NCBI RefSeq assembly: GCF_019655335.1
Contig: NZ_BPFD01000045.1
Span: forward strand, 1-39,303
Source of the DNA: Shewanella hafniensis
Lineage (GTDB): Bacteria; Pseudomonadota; Gammaproteobacteria; Enterobacterales; Shewanellaceae
Reading direction: 5' to 3'
DNA: 39,303 bases
The notes beneath the pieces are model-generated. The model had not been told where the DNA came from. It saw only the letters and a program-made list of their open reading frames with translations, and searched no databases. Positions 17,012 to 25,194 of the stretch are shown in pieces. Position numbers and translations under genes: made by a program. The stretch's first letter is position 1, and the number at the start of each line of letters is the position of its first letter.

Positions 17012-17926
17012 CTAGAAAATGGAACGACCAAGGCGTTGGCTTAAATGCTCAAGCATGGCGGTGCCAGCAAGCGAATTGCCATTGCCATCGAGTTCTGGCG
17101 ACCAAACACAAATCGACAGTTCCCCAGGAATAACGGCAATGATGCCGCCACCGACGCCACTTTTACCTGGCATACCGACACGATAGGCAAACTCGCCCGC
17201 GCCATCGTATAGGCCCGAAGTCGCCAACAGGGCATTAAGCTGCCGAGTTTGCACCTGAGAAATCAGCTCAGTCCCTGTGATGCTTTTGCCGCGATTAGCC
17301 AAGTATAACATGGCTTTAGACAAGTCAGCGCAATTCATCTTCAAAGCGCAATAATGAAAATAGGTGCGTAGTACAGTATCAACATCGCCTTGAAAATTAC
17401 CAAAGGACTTCATCAAATAAGCGATAGCCGCATTGCGCGCACTATGTTGATATTCTGAATCTGCCACCTGTTTATCGAAACACACTTTATCGTTTTGACT
17501 TAGTTGCCTAACTAACTCGAGCATTCTGTGTTTGGGCGCACCTAAACGACTCTGCAATAAGTCAGCAATCACTAACGCACCCGCATTGATAAAGGGATTA
17601 CGCGGCTTGCCACGTTCTAGCTCGACTTGAACTAAAGAGTTGAATGAATGGCCCGAAGGTTCTTTGCCAACTCGGCTCCAAATTTCGGCTTCTTCATATA
17701 AAGTTAACGCTAAGGTTAAGCTGAAAACTTTGGAGATACTTTGAATCGAAAACGGCTCAAGGTAATCACCCGCACCTAAGGTTTCACCATCAACTGTGGT
17801 GACGGCAATGCCTAATTTACCTGCATCAACGCTAGCCAGTGCGGGGATATAATCTGCAACCTTTCCTTGGCCGAGCAAGGGTCGAACTTTCTCGACCACT
17901 TCCTCAAGTAATGCCAACTCGGGCAT
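17012..17926 (-). CDS. glsA: Glutaminase
   Basis: 304 residues from the ATG at 17926, which shares one base with the yggL stop (TAATG). Hydrolyses glutamine to glutamate and ammonia. The serine-dependent beta-lactamase-like fold is shown by SISK (Ser63 to Lys66), then [13 protein letters not shown] near 110 and [11 protein letters not shown] near 255, all characteristic of the family. The tight coupling to yggL is notable: E. coli has asparaginase ansB, a different amidohydrolase, in the same neighbourhood. Confidence 0.95.
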   Translation of the reverse strand: MPELALLEEVVEKVRPLLGQGKVADYIPALASVDAGKLGIAVTTVDGETLGAGDYLEPFSIQSISKVFSLTLALTLYEEAEIWSRVGKEPSGHSFNSLVQVELERGKPRNPFINAGALVIADLLQSRLGAPKHRMLELVRQLSQNDKVCFDKQVADSEYQHSARNAAIAYLMKSFGNFQGDVDTVLRTYFHYCALKMNCADLSKAMLYLANRGKSITGTELISQVQTRQLNALLATSGLYDGAGEFAYRVGMPGKSGVGGGIIAVIPGELSICVWSPELDGNGNSLAGTAMLEHLSQRLGRSIF

Positions 17927-18252
17927 TAACCCCACCAAATGTCGTACAGTTCGCTAACTTCAACCTGAGACACTTTTTGGTTCGCCCAGAATGCCTTAAC
18001 TGCAGCAATATCTTCTTCGGTACATTTGCCGATCGTTTGGGTTGCGATAATGCCTTCCCATTCGATGTGACCGCCGCCATGGAAACCTAACTTACGGGTT
18101 TCGATCACTTCATCGATAAATTTATCAACAGTTGCATCGATATCGGCTTCTGATACTGATGCATCAAAAGTCCAAGCCATATCAAAACCTAACTCTTGGA
18201 ATTCATCAACGCGCATTTTCTTACGTAAACGACGGCTACGATTAGTTGCCAT
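17926..18252 (-). CDS. yggL: YggL (DUF469) family ribosome-associated protein
   Basis: 108 residues. A basic N-terminus with [10 protein letters not shown] is followed by GFDMAWTFD, the [14 protein letters not shown] core and the [20 protein letters not shown] end, all diagnostic of YggL. The E. coli homologue binds the 50S ribosomal subunit. It lies between trmB (53 bases away) and glsA (overlap), in one operon. Confidence 0.93.
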   Translation of the reverse strand: MATNRSRRLRKKMRVDEFQELGFDMAWTFDASVSEADIDATVDKFIDEVIETRKLGFHGGGHIEWEGIIATQTIGKCTEEDIAAVKAFWANQKVSQVEVSELYDIWWG

Positions 18253-18305
18253 AGTGACTTTCCCCGTTGTGTTAAAAAACTAATTAATCAATTGAAATAT
18301 CTAGA

Positions 18306-19022
18306 TTAAGCAATACGCTCAAACATCAGATCCCATACACCGTGACCCAGTCTATGGCCGCGGGCTTCAAACTTTGTCAGTGGGCGATGATCAGGACGCG
18401 GCACCACAGTGCCATCACTCGACTGGTTTTGATAACCAGGAGCTGCTTGCATCACTTCCAACATATGCTCGCTGTATTCTTCCCAATCGGTTGCCATATG
18501 GAACACGCCGCCAATTTTTAGCTTGCGGCGGATCAGTTCAGCAAATTCAGCTTGCACGATACGACGCTTATGGTGACGTTTCTTATGCCAAGGATCGGGG
18601 AAGAACAATTGCACTCGGGCTAATGAACCGTCGGCAATCGCATGTTCTAACACTTCCATGGCATCATGATGATACACACGTAAATTAGTCACACCCGCAA
18701 TGGCGGCATCGCTTAAGCAAGAACCGACACCCGGTTTATGCACTTCAATACCAATAAAATTTTGCTCTGGTGCCTCTTTTGCCATTTGCACTAAAGAGGC
18801 GCCCATGCCAAAGCCAATTTCCAGCACTGTATCGGCTTCACGGCCAAAAACGTCGCTCAGGTTCAATGGCGCAGGGCTGTAATCTAAGCCCATTGTTTGC
18901 CACTGGCTTTCAATAGCTTGTGCTTGGCCTTTAGTTAAGCGACCTTCTCTTAGGACAAAGCTTCTGATCTTACGCAGATACTTGCCTTCTTCATTAAATT
19001 CAGCGGTAGTGACTTCGCTCAT
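18306..19022 (-). CDS. trmB: tRNA (guanine-N7-)-methyltransferase
   Basis: 238 residues. Methylates N7 of G46 in the tRNA variable loop using SAM. The SAM motif is [16 protein letters not shown] near residues 66-81, then [12 protein letters not shown], the [20 protein letters not shown] block near 138-157, and a C-terminal [12 protein letters not shown] motif. GAGG precedes the start. It is divergent from mutY, and starts the trmB-yggL-glsA unit. Confidence 0.95.
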   Translation of the reverse strand: MSEVTTAEFNEEGKYLRKIRSFVLREGRLTKGQAQAIESQWQTMGLDYSPAPLNLSDVFGREADTVLEIGFGMGASLVQMAKEAPEQNFIGIEVHKPGVGSCLSDAAIAGVTNLRVYHHDAMEVLEHAIADGSLARVQLFFPDPWHKKRHHKRRIVQAEFAELIRRKLKIGGVFHMATDWEEYSEHMLEVMQAAPGYQNQSSDGTVVPRPDHRPLTKFEARGHRLGHGVWDLMFERIA

Positions 19023-19221
19023 TTTTGCCTCGTCTAGTGGACAGCACCATCATAAAAGAAGGGCATTATCCAAAGTTCAACATACAGTGCAAGCACTAAT
19101 GGGGCGAAAGTATACCAAGATTATTTGATAGTGCGAATTTAGCAGTGATTTTCGGCTTTTTAGCCCTTATCCACTTGTCTTTGAGCTTGTCTAAGAAGAT
19201 AACTGCCGCTACACTGCGTCG

Positions 19222-20328
19222 ATGAAATCTACAGCCTCCTTCGCTACACGTATCGTCTCTTGGTACGACAATCACGGTCGTAAAACCCTCCCTTGGCAGC
19301 AAGATAAAACCCCATATAGCGTATGGGTTTCTGAAATCATGCTGCAACAAACTCAGGTTGCGACTGTTATTCCCTATTATCTTAAATTTATGGCGCGTTT
19401 TCCCGATGTGTTAGCACTTGCTAACGCGCCAGATGATGAGGTGTTACATCATTGGACCGGCCTTGGTTATTACGCTAGGGCGCGTAATCTGCATAAAGCG
19501 GCCAAGATGATCCGTGACGATTATAAGGGACTATTTCCAACGGATTTTGAGCAAGTACTGGCTCTGCCGGGTATCGGCCGCTCGACAGCAGGCGCGGTAT
19601 TGTCACTGTCTCTTGGCCAGCATCACCCCATTCTCGACGGTAACGTCAAACGCGTGTTAGCACGACACGGCGCTATCGCCGGTTGGCCGGGGCAAAAAAC
19701 GGTCGAAGCGCAGCTTTGGCAGCTGACTGATGCCGTTACGCCGCAGCAAGATATTCAGAAATATAATCAAGCCATGATGGATATCGGCGCCAGTATTTGT
19801 ACTCGTAGCAAACCTAACTGCGCCGCTTGCCCTGTAGCGATTGATTGCAAAGCTCAGCTGATTGGCCGACAAACCGATTTCCCCGGCAAGAAGCCTAAAA
19901 AAACCATACCGACCAAAGCGGCGTGGATGTTAGTGCTAATGCAAGACAACCAAGTGTTTTTAGCTAAACGTCCGCCAGCGGGAATTTGGGGCGGGCTCTG
20001 GTGTTTCCCTGAGTTTGCCACCCAAGATGCCCTTGAAACTCATCTTGAAGAACAAGGGATTGATGCGCAGCAACTCGAATGGCTAACTGGTTTTAGGCAC
20101 ACGTTTAGCCACTTCCATTTAGATATTCAGCCCATGATGCTTAACTTAGATAAAACTCATGGCGATAAAACCCACGGCAATAAACAGAGCATGGGCGCTG
20201 TCATGGAACAAAATCAGACTCTCTGGTATAACATAAGTCATCCTTCCAAAGTGGGACTCGCCGCCGCCACCGAGCGCGTGCTAGCCAATTTGGGATCACT
20301 CGTTCAATCCGCAGTCAGTAAGGAATAA
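19222..20328 (+). CDS. mutY: A/G-specific adenine glycosylase
   Basis: 368 residues. Removes adenine mispaired with 8-oxoguanine. Catalytic Glu38 is in [10 protein letters not shown], the helix-hairpin-helix is [11 protein letters not shown] near 115-125, with Asp139 in ILDGNV, and the 4Fe-4S ligands are Cys193, 200, 203 and 209 (spacing 6-2-5). The C-terminal Nudix-like domain that reads 8-oxoG contains a short repeated DKTHG segment (about 314-323) encoded by a 15-base tandem duplication (20149-20178), making the protein slightly longer than E. coli MutY. Confidence 0.96.
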   Translation: MKSTASFATRIVSWYDNHGRKTLPWQQDKTPYSVWVSEIMLQQTQVATVIPYYLKFMARFPDVLALANAPDDEVLHHWTGLGYYARARNLHKAAKMIRDDYKGLFPTDFEQVLALPGIGRSTAGAVLSLSLGQHHPILDGNVKRVLARHGAIAGWPGQKTVEAQLWQLTDAVTPQQDIQKYNQAMMDIGASICTRSKPNCAACPVAIDCKAQLIGRQTDFPGKKPKKTIPTKAAWMLVLMQDNQVFLAKRPPAGIWGGLWCFPEFATQDALETHLEEQGIDAQQLEWLTGFRHTFSHFHLDIQPMMLNLDKTHGDKTHGNKQSMGAVMEQNQTLWYNISHPSKVGLAAATERVLANLGSLVQSAVSKE

Positions 20329-20330
20329 TC

Positions 20331-20609
20331 ATGGCGCGTACAGTCAATTGCGTATATTTAAATAAAGAAGCCGACGGCCTAGACTTTCAACTGTATCCAG
20401 GTGATTTAGGTAAGCGCATTTTTGATAACATCAGCAAAGAAGCTTGGGGCCTATGGCAAAAAAAGCAAACCATGCTGATTAACGAAAAGAAACTCAACAT
20501 GATGAATGTTGATGATCGTAAGTTTCTTGAAGAGCAAATGACCTCTTTCCTCTTTGAAGGTAAAGAAGTAGAAATTGAAGGTTTTGTGCCTGAAAAAGAC
20601 CAAGATTAA
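20331..20609 (+). CDS. yggX: YggX, probable Fe(II) trafficking protein
   Basis: 92 residues, standard length, beginning [10 protein letters not shown] with the conserved Cys7, followed by [17 protein letters not shown] and [18 protein letters not shown]. It protects iron-sulfur enzymes against oxidative damage in enteric bacteria. Only 2 bases separate it from mutY, so they are one operon, as in E. coli. Confidence 0.96.
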   Translation: MARTVNCVYLNKEADGLDFQLYPGDLGKRIFDNISKEAWGLWQKKQTMLINEKKLNMMNVDDRKFLEEQMTSFLFEGKEVEIEGFVPEKDQD

Positions 20610-20640
20610 TTTTGTCGTTCACTTAATGATAAAGCCCACA

Positions 20641-20664
20641 AAAAAGCGCCTTTCGGCGCTTTTT
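20641..20664. terminator. Bidirectional terminator between yggX and yceI
   Basis: AAAAAGCGCC (20641-20650) pairs with GGCGCTTTTT (20655-20664) around TTTC, with T-runs on both strands; it serves the convergent genes on either side. Confidence 0.9.
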
Positions 20665-20695
20665 GTTTATTCATCTCGTGAAGAATAACTGAACG

Positions 20696-21271
20696 TTACT
20701 TACGCACGCCTTCAACCACAAGATCTAACTCAACATGGCTTGATGCTGGGCCTAAATCCATTTTGATACCGAAATCTTTCATCGCGAAGGTGGTTGTGCC
20801 CGTAAAACCTGCACGATAGCCACCCCAAGGATCTTGACCTTCACCCACGGCATGGGCATTGATCGCTAATGGCTTAGTGACACCATTTAAGGTTAAGTTG
20901 CCGTTAATCACTAAGTCGCCATTACCTTTATCTTCAACTGTGGTTGAGGTAAATGTCGCTTGTGCAAACTTACTCGTGTTTAGGAAATCGGCGCTACGAA
21001 TATGCTTGTCACGCTCGGCGTGGTTTGAATCCACACTGAGTGTATTTACTGTTACATTCACTTTAGCCGCAGTGGGCTTAGCCGCGTCATAACTAAAGTC
21101 ACCGCTAAAATCATTAAAGCGACCAACAACATAGCTATAACCTAAGTGGCTCACTTTGAAAGTAATAGAGGCATGTGCTCCTTCACGGTCAATGACATAG
21201 TCCGCCGCTGAAGCCGCCATCGGAGCCAATAGAGATGCACCAATCAGTGCGCTTAACAGTTGCTTTTTCAT
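20696..21271 (-). CDS. yceI: YceI family periplasmic protein
   Basis: 191 residues with a signal peptide ending ...MAASA near 22. The YceI lipocalin-like fold is seen from [25 protein letters not shown] through [15 protein letters not shown] to [10 protein letters not shown]. Family members bind isoprenoid chains. A GAGG ribosome site precedes the ATG, and only 4 bases separate it from the cytochrome b561 gene, the same pairing as yceJ-yceI in E. coli. Confidence 0.93.
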   Translation of the reverse strand: MKKQLLSALIGASLLAPMAASAADYVIDREGAHASITFKVSHLGYSYVVGRFNDFSGDFSYDAAKPTAAKVNVTVNTLSVDSNHAERDKHIRSADFLNTSKFAQATFTSTTVEDKGNGDLVINGNLTLNGVTKPLAINAHAVGEGQDPWGGYRAGFTGTTTFAMKDFGIKMDLGPASSHVELDLVVEGVRK

Positions 21272-21275
21272 TGTA

Positions 21276-21827
21276 TTATCCTCGATTAAATTTAATCATT
21301 TTGAGTAAAGTTGCGTCTTTATCGATAAAGTGATGTTTTAACGCACCTACAGCGTGGATGACCACGAGTGCGATTAAGCTATAAGCTGCGTATTGGTGAA
21401 TATCGCCAGCTATATCAGCTTGGTTTTCAAAAAAAGGCCCAAATCCTGGCAGTTCAAACCAGTTAAACACCATAATTCCACGACCTTCTGCCGTTGAAAT
21501 CAAAATGCCGGCACACATGATCACCAGCAGCAATACATAAATAGCTAAATGCGCAATATGAGCCGCCTGCCTTTCCCAAAGCTTATGATTCGCCTCTGGT
21601 ACGGGCTTAGGATTCACTAAGCGCCAAAAGAGGCGGAATAACGTCACAGCCAAGAGTAAAATCCCGACGCTCTTATGTAGATGCGGCGCTGTCTTGTACC
21701 ACGCGCTGTAGTAGGTTAACTCCACCATCCACACACCTACCGCAAACAACCCAATCACGACGATCGCACTCAGCCAATGAGTCACAATTGCGGTTATCCC
21801 ATAGGCAAACTTACTATTTCGAAACAT
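21276..21827 (-). CDS. Cytochrome b561 family protein
   Basis: 183 residues from the ATG at 21827, which has CGGAG upstream and gives the family N-terminus [10 protein letters not shown]; the frame is also open to an ATG at 21866, which lacks such a site. Four membrane helices with candidate haem-ligand histidines in VTHWLS, APHLHKS, DIHQYA and VIHAVG. It likely moves electrons between quinol and a periplasmic partner. Operon with yceI. A partial Fur-like box and a 9-1-9 palindrome lie upstream. Confidence 0.9.
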   Translation of the reverse strand: MFRNSKFAYGITAIVTHWLSAIVVIGLFAVGVWMVELTYYSAWYKTAPHLHKSVGILLLAVTLFRLFWRLVNPKPVPEANHKLWERQAAHIAHLAIYVLLLVIMCAGILISTAEGRGIMVFNWFELPGFGPFFENQADIAGDIHQYAAYSLIALVVIHAVGALKHHFIDKDATLLKMIKFNRG

Positions 21828-21870
21828 ACTGCAACTCCGTACTCGCGCTTTCTTCATGCCATCCATGAAA

Positions 21871-21885
21871 TAATATTCATTATCA
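21871..21885 (-). promoter_or_regulatory. Candidate Fur box upstream of cytochrome b561-yceI
   Basis: On the minus strand TGATAATGAATATTA matches the 7-1-7 Fur consensus at 12 of 14 informative positions. GATAAT within it can serve as a -10 hexamer, with a weak TTAGTT 17 bases upstream. Confidence 0.45.
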
Positions 21886-21929
21886 TAAGTCTAATTTTAA
21901 AAACTAAAATCAGTAAAAATCGCTCATAT

Positions 21930-21948
21930 CTTTCTAAATTTTAGAAAG
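21930..21948. promoter_or_regulatory. Perfect 9-1-9 palindrome, candidate operator
   Basis: CTTTCTAAA (21930-21938), one T, then TTTAGAAAG (21940-21948). It lies about 100 bases upstream of the cytochrome b561 start and has no T-run, so an operator is more likely than a terminator. Confidence 0.45.
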
Positions 21949-22120
21949 TAAGCAGGAAACTAGGATTTATGAGCATAAATTTATAGTAAACATCAGTATC
22001 CTTCTGACTTGAAAACTACAGTCAACGAATGAAATTGACCTGAATCCGCTGAATAAGAGATAAAAAACAAGCAAGATGCACATTAAACCGCCGAACGAGT
22101 TATTTATTGGGAAAAAGCAC

Positions 22121-22149
22121 TTGCAGAGGTGAAACTCCCTAGCTAATAT
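22121..22149 (+). promoter_or_regulatory. Promoter of the first tRNA-Phe/tRNA-Thr unit
   Basis: TTGCAG (22121-22126), 17 bases, TAATAT (22144-22149). A GC-rich discriminator (GCCGCAC) follows, as in stringently controlled stable-RNA promoters. The second unit has a matching promoter. Confidence 0.7.
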
Positions 22150-22216
22150 AGCCGCACTTCGAACGAGACGGCTCAGCCAACGAGTTCAAAGTAGTTAACT
22201 AACGCTTAGTTTAGTT

Positions 22217-22292
22217 GCCCGAATAGCTCAGTCGGTAGAGCAGAGGATTGAAAATCCTCGTGTCCCTGGTTCGATTCCGGGTTCGGGCACCA
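22217..22292 (+). tRNA. tRNA-Phe (GAA)
   Basis: 76 nucleotides including encoded CCA. The acceptor stem GCCCGAA pairs with TTCGGGC, the anticodon arm carries GAA in ATTGAAAATC, and the T arm holds GGTTCGATTCC. The sequence is identical to the second copy. Confidence 0.97.
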
Positions 22293-22313
22293 TTATTTTG
22301 TAGTAAAAATTTA

Positions 22314-22389
<76 letters not shown>

Positions 22390-22400
22390 TATAAACAACG

Positions 22401-22427
22401 AAGCCACTCAAACGAGTGGCTTTTTTT
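22401..22427 (+). terminator. Terminator of the first tRNA unit
   Basis: AAGCCACTC (22401-22409) pairs with GAGTGGCTT (22414-22422) around AAAC, followed by a T-run. The second unit's terminator is the same hairpin with a compensated base-pair change. Confidence 0.9.
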
Positions 22428-22463
22428 GTATCTGTTTTTTGTATTTGAAATTTGTATCTTAAA

Positions 22464-22540
22464 TTTGAAGTGTTCAGTGCAAAGCGCAACTGACTTACTC
22501 TCGATAATACCGGTAGGTTTTGAGACTGACTTTTGGTCGA
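22464..22540 (+). pseudogene. Decayed tRNA-Thr-like relic
   Basis: Segment 22471-22496 lines up with the D arm and anticodon stem of the nearby tRNA-Thr, including the exact CAACTGACTT. After an insertion of about 8 bases, 22512-22540 lines up with the variable loop and T arm (GTAGGT, GAG, GACT, TTGGT in order). By eye about 19 of 27 and 18 of 29 bases agree. Acceptor stem and CCA are lost. The left part also occurs after the second tRNA unit (about 23164-23196). Confidence 0.45.
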
Positions 22541-22857
22541 TCAATTCATGCCAGTTCAAAATCATAATTGCAGACAAACTTAACTACCAAAATCTGCTGT
22601 CGATAAAAGTACCGTGACACTCACTAAACTTCGTCATCAGACGATATTGCCCTCCCCTTCGGATACATTGCATGCCTTAAGCGTTAATGTTCTTTCTTAA
22701 AAAACAGATTAAACGAGCACTGAAATTAACATTATCAATCCAAAGGAAGCACTAACGTCACTAAAATGCTGAAACTTTCAGCGACTCAATATGAGAAAAG
22801 TGGAAGAATCAAATAAATGTTCGATTTTTGTTTAATAGTTAATCAGTCATTTAAAAA
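22541..22857. other. Spacer between the two tRNA units
   Basis: No gene recognised. The only structure noted is a small 7-1-7 palindrome GCTGAAA-C-TTTCAGC (22768-22782). The second tRNA promoter begins just after this stretch. Confidence 0.5.
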
Positions 22858-22861
22858 GGGC

Positions 22862-22890
22862 TTGCACAGCCAAAGCGAGCACTATATTAT
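22862..22890 (+). promoter_or_regulatory. Promoter of the second tRNA unit
   Basis: TTGCAC (22862-22867), 17 bases, TATTAT (22885-22890), then a GC-rich ACGCGCAC discriminator. The following CGCACTTCGAACGA stretch is nearly identical to that after the first promoter. Confidence 0.7.
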
Positions 22891-22958
22891 ACGCGCACTT
22901 CGAACGAACAAGGTCTTTACGACTTAGTTTGAAGTAGTTAACTAACGCTTAGTTAGTC

Positions 22959-23034
22959 GCCCGAATAGCTCAGTCGGTAGAGCAGAGGATTGAAAATCCT
23001 CGTGTCCCTGGTTCGATTCCGGGTTCGGGCACCA
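22959..23034 (+). tRNA. tRNA-Phe (GAA), second copy
   Basis: Identical to the tRNA at 22217 over 76 nucleotides. The leader before it (TAGTTAACTAACGCTTAGTT) is also shared, which shows duplication of the whole unit. Confidence 0.97.
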
Positions 23035-23041
23035 CAATTTA

Positions 23042-23117
<76 letters not shown>

Positions 23118-23128
23118 TATAAACAACG

Positions 23129-23154
23129 AAACCACTCAAACGAGTGGTTTTTTT
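23129..23154 (+). terminator. Terminator of the second tRNA unit
   Basis: AAACCACTC (23129-23137) pairs with GAGTGGTTT (23142-23150), followed by T. Compared with the first unit a G-C pair is now A-T, with both sides changed. Confidence 0.9.
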
Positions 23155-23309
23155 GTATCTGAAATTTGAAGTGTTCAATGCAAAGCACCACTGACTCACG
23201 TCAACACCAGCAGCTTGCGTTTTGCTTGGCCTAAAAGAACTCACTAGCGACCCGCGCCTTACTCAAGTACTCGATAAATTGCATAAACTGAACATCAATA
23301 CTCACACAA

Positions 23310-23334
23310 TAAAAAAGCCACTCATTGAGTGACT
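23310..23334 (-). terminator. Terminator of the small minus-strand gene
   Basis: On the minus strand AGTCACTCA pairs (one G-U) with TGAGTGGCT and is followed by six T (complement of 23311-23316). Confidence 0.75.
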
Positions 23335-23374
23335 TTAGGCTCTTATACAAACTATCAGATCAAGCTGCTCGCAC

Positions 23375-23560
23375 TTATTTAATTAGCTCGAGTGGCATAG
23401 GCCTATCACCGGCTTGAACTTGATGTTGAACATGGCGCCACCCTTGAGTGAGCTCACTAAGATGTGCTTTTCTCTCGGGGAATTGTGTAGAAAGTTTTTC
23501 AATTACATCGATTTGCTTCTTACACAATAATGACCAACGATCTGCATTTGATAAGTACAT
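23375..23560 (-). CDS. Small hypothetical protein
   Basis: 61 residues from the ATG at 23560, which has AAGGAA about 7 bases upstream. An upstream in-frame start at 23632 would give 85 residues with a basic, unconvincing extension. The protein is soluble and helical: YLSNADRWSLLCKKQIDVIEKL followed by WRHVQHQVQAGDRPMPLE. I do not recognise a family. The terminator downstream supports a real gene. Confidence 0.55.
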   Translation of the reverse strand: MYLSNADRWSLLCKKQIDVIEKLSTQFPERKAHLSELTQGWRHVQHQVQAGDRPMPLELIK

Positions 23561-23713
23561 GGCGTTTTCCTTAACTGAGAGGTTACTTTTCCTTCGCCAG
23601 TTAAGTCTAGGCGGGAATGATTTTATTGCCAATTCAAAATTGCGTGTTAGCGCACTGTTAAAACAAGTCGCTCAGGAGTATCTTTGTCCTATAAACATAA
23701 GATAGGGGGCGTT

Positions 23714-24058
23714 ATGACAGCCGATATTTTCAAACTCATTTTTGTCGCTATTGGTATTTTTCTCGTTTACAAACTCATATTTGGTGGCAAGAAAGGTCTA
23801 ACTATTTTTGAAATGCATTTTAAAGATGGCCGCATGACTCAGCATAAAGGCAAAATCCCAGAGCGCTTCGAGCGGGAATGCCGCCACATTGCTAAAGCTG
23901 AAAAACTGACCTGTACTGTTAGGGCTGAAAAATCAGGAGATGTACGCTTACATATTTCTGCCAACGTGAGTGACAATGTGAAGCAAAGGATCCGTAATGT
24001 ATTTCCGTTTGAATATTATGACAAAAAATCGATAGATAACAGTCGTCAAGCAGGCTAG
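23714..24058 (+). CDS. DUF3634 family membrane-anchored protein
   Basis: 114 residues from the ATG at 23714, with AGGGGG just upstream. An in-frame ATG at 23684 is possible but adds a charged tail before the membrane helix. One N-terminal membrane helix (about 4-24) is followed by a cytoplasmic basic domain: LTIFEMHFKDGRMTQHKGKIP and FERECRHIAKAEKLTC. This matches DUF3634 of Shewanella and Vibrio. Function unknown. Confidence 0.75.
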   Translation: MTADIFKLIFVAIGIFLVYKLIFGGKKGLTIFEMHFKDGRMTQHKGKIPERFERECRHIAKAEKLTCTVRAEKSGDVRLHISANVSDNVKQRIRNVFPFEYYDKKSIDNSRQAG

Positions 24059-24077
24059 CTCTTCGCCCTTTTCCCTA

Positions 24078-24131
24078 GCAACCTCAATACTTAACCCACA
24101 ATACTTTTTGAAGGTTAAGTATTGAGGTTGC
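24078..24131. repeat. 19-bp perfect inverted repeat between convergent genes
   Basis: The 19 bases at 24078-24096 (GCAACCTCAATACTTAACC) are perfectly complementary to 24113-24131, with a 16-base loop. Neither strand has a T-run directly after it, so it is not a classic terminator. It lies between the DUF3634 gene and a small lipoprotein gene. Confidence 0.8.
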
Positions 24132-24154
24132 AGCGAGTCCCTAACCCACTCTTC

Positions 24155-24385
24155 TTATTTAAACTTAACCGGGTACCTAGGTTTTAAAAAATCGGATTCT
24201 AAACGACCATCTGCCCTCGCATCTCGAATACGGCGTTCATTATCTTGCACCATAGGATCGCTGGCAGGTTGATGAGGGTCAGCTTTTGTCTCAGCTTGTT
24301 CCTCAAACACAACGTCAAAGGATGAACAAGCAGTTAACGACAAACTCAACAAGGCACACCATAGAACTAAGTGTTTTTTAATCAT
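24155..24385 (-). CDS. Small lipoprotein, unknown function
   Basis: 76 residues. The hydrophobic N-terminus ends in the lipobox LTAC, so Cys20 is the likely lipid-bearing residue. The mature part is short, polar and charged, with a run of Arg/Asp (ERRIRDARADGR) in the middle and ending PRYPVKFK. No recognised domain. No strong ribosome site is visible. 263 bases of AT-rich sequence without a gene separate it from the DUF3833 gene. Confidence 0.65.
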   Translation of the reverse strand: MIKKHLVLWCALLSLSLTACSSFDVVFEEQAETKADPHQPASDPMVQDNERRIRDARADGRLESDFLKPRYPVKFK

Positions 24386-24648
24386 TTATCTACACCAACT
24401 TAAACTTGGAATAATTAAAATAATAAACAATGAGTTACATATAATTAACTATTATAGTTATCACTTTATGCCGCTAGCAAAAGTGCCTAGCTGCCACTTT
24501 GGTTTGAGTTCGATACTTTAGTGCAGACAAAAGGTGATTATTAGCCAAGCTATACTGTTTAAGCCAACTTAAGCCTTAATCAACAGAGTGAATCCATGAC
24601 AAGCAAAGACAAACATAATTAAGCTAACTTAACTAAAAATTGCTGAGA

Positions 24649-25194
24649 CTATTTTTGAATAACTAAAGTGACTTTAGCCACTGTGATGCCAAACTTAATA
24701 ATATCACTCTGATTTATAATAGTATTATCATTCACTAAGAACATCCAATCGTCGAAATGCACTTGGTATTCCTCACCATCGACGGGCAATAGCATGTCGT
24801 ATTTCCAACGTAGCGCGCTACCACTGGATTGACCATCAGCGATGCCAATAATGTCGCCTGCAGTTCCCGAGTATCGCCCTTCGCCGAGTGCTTTAATGCG
24901 CCACACACGGGTTTGAGTTTCGCCATCATCATAAACAAACCATTCATTAATGACGCCCTCGTTTCCCTGCCAACTGGCTTCCATAGTGACATTGAATTTG
25001 CGGATCACTTTGCCACTAAAATCATGTACTATCCCAGACGCTTTTAATGGCCCATTAAAGAATGATTCCAACACCAGTGTCGGATGAGAATCTTTATAGT
25101 CTGTCACTTCCACCGATGAACAACTCGATAAAAGCCCTATCATTATTAGGCCTAACAATAACTTTTGACCGATAAGTCGTGTTAACAATCGCAT
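24649..25194 (-). CDS. DUF3833 family lipoprotein
   Basis: 181 residues, lipobox LSSC with Cys25. The DUF3833 pattern is seen: FFNGPLKASGIVHDFSGKVIRKF, the WQGNEGVINEWFVYDDGETQTRVW centre and DWMFLVNDNTIINQSDIIKFG at the end. A lipocalin-like beta-barrel is plausible. It overlaps the previous gene by 13 bases and has its own GGAGA site. DUF3833 genes recur beside cfa-like, DUF1365 and SDR genes, so it probably works in the same lipid-modification cluster. Confidence 0.88.
   Translation of the reverse strand: MRLLTRLIGQKLLLGLIMIGLLSSCSSVEVTDYKDSHPTLVLESFFNGPLKASGIVHDFSGKVIRKFNVTMEASWQGNEGVINEWFVYDDGETQTRVWRIKALGEGRYSGTAGDIIGIADGQSSGSALRWKYDMLLPVDGEEYQVHFDDWMFLVNDNTIINQSDIIKFGITVAKVTLVIQK

Noticed and set aside
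22390..22958. Possibility of an integrated element between the tRNA units
   Set aside because: No integrase, no direct repeats of a tRNA 3' end other than the duplicated unit itself, and no coding capacity.
24591..24620. Tiny frame starting ATGACAAGCAAAGAC
   Set aside because: Only 8 codons with no ribosome site; no reason to treat it as a gene or leader peptide.
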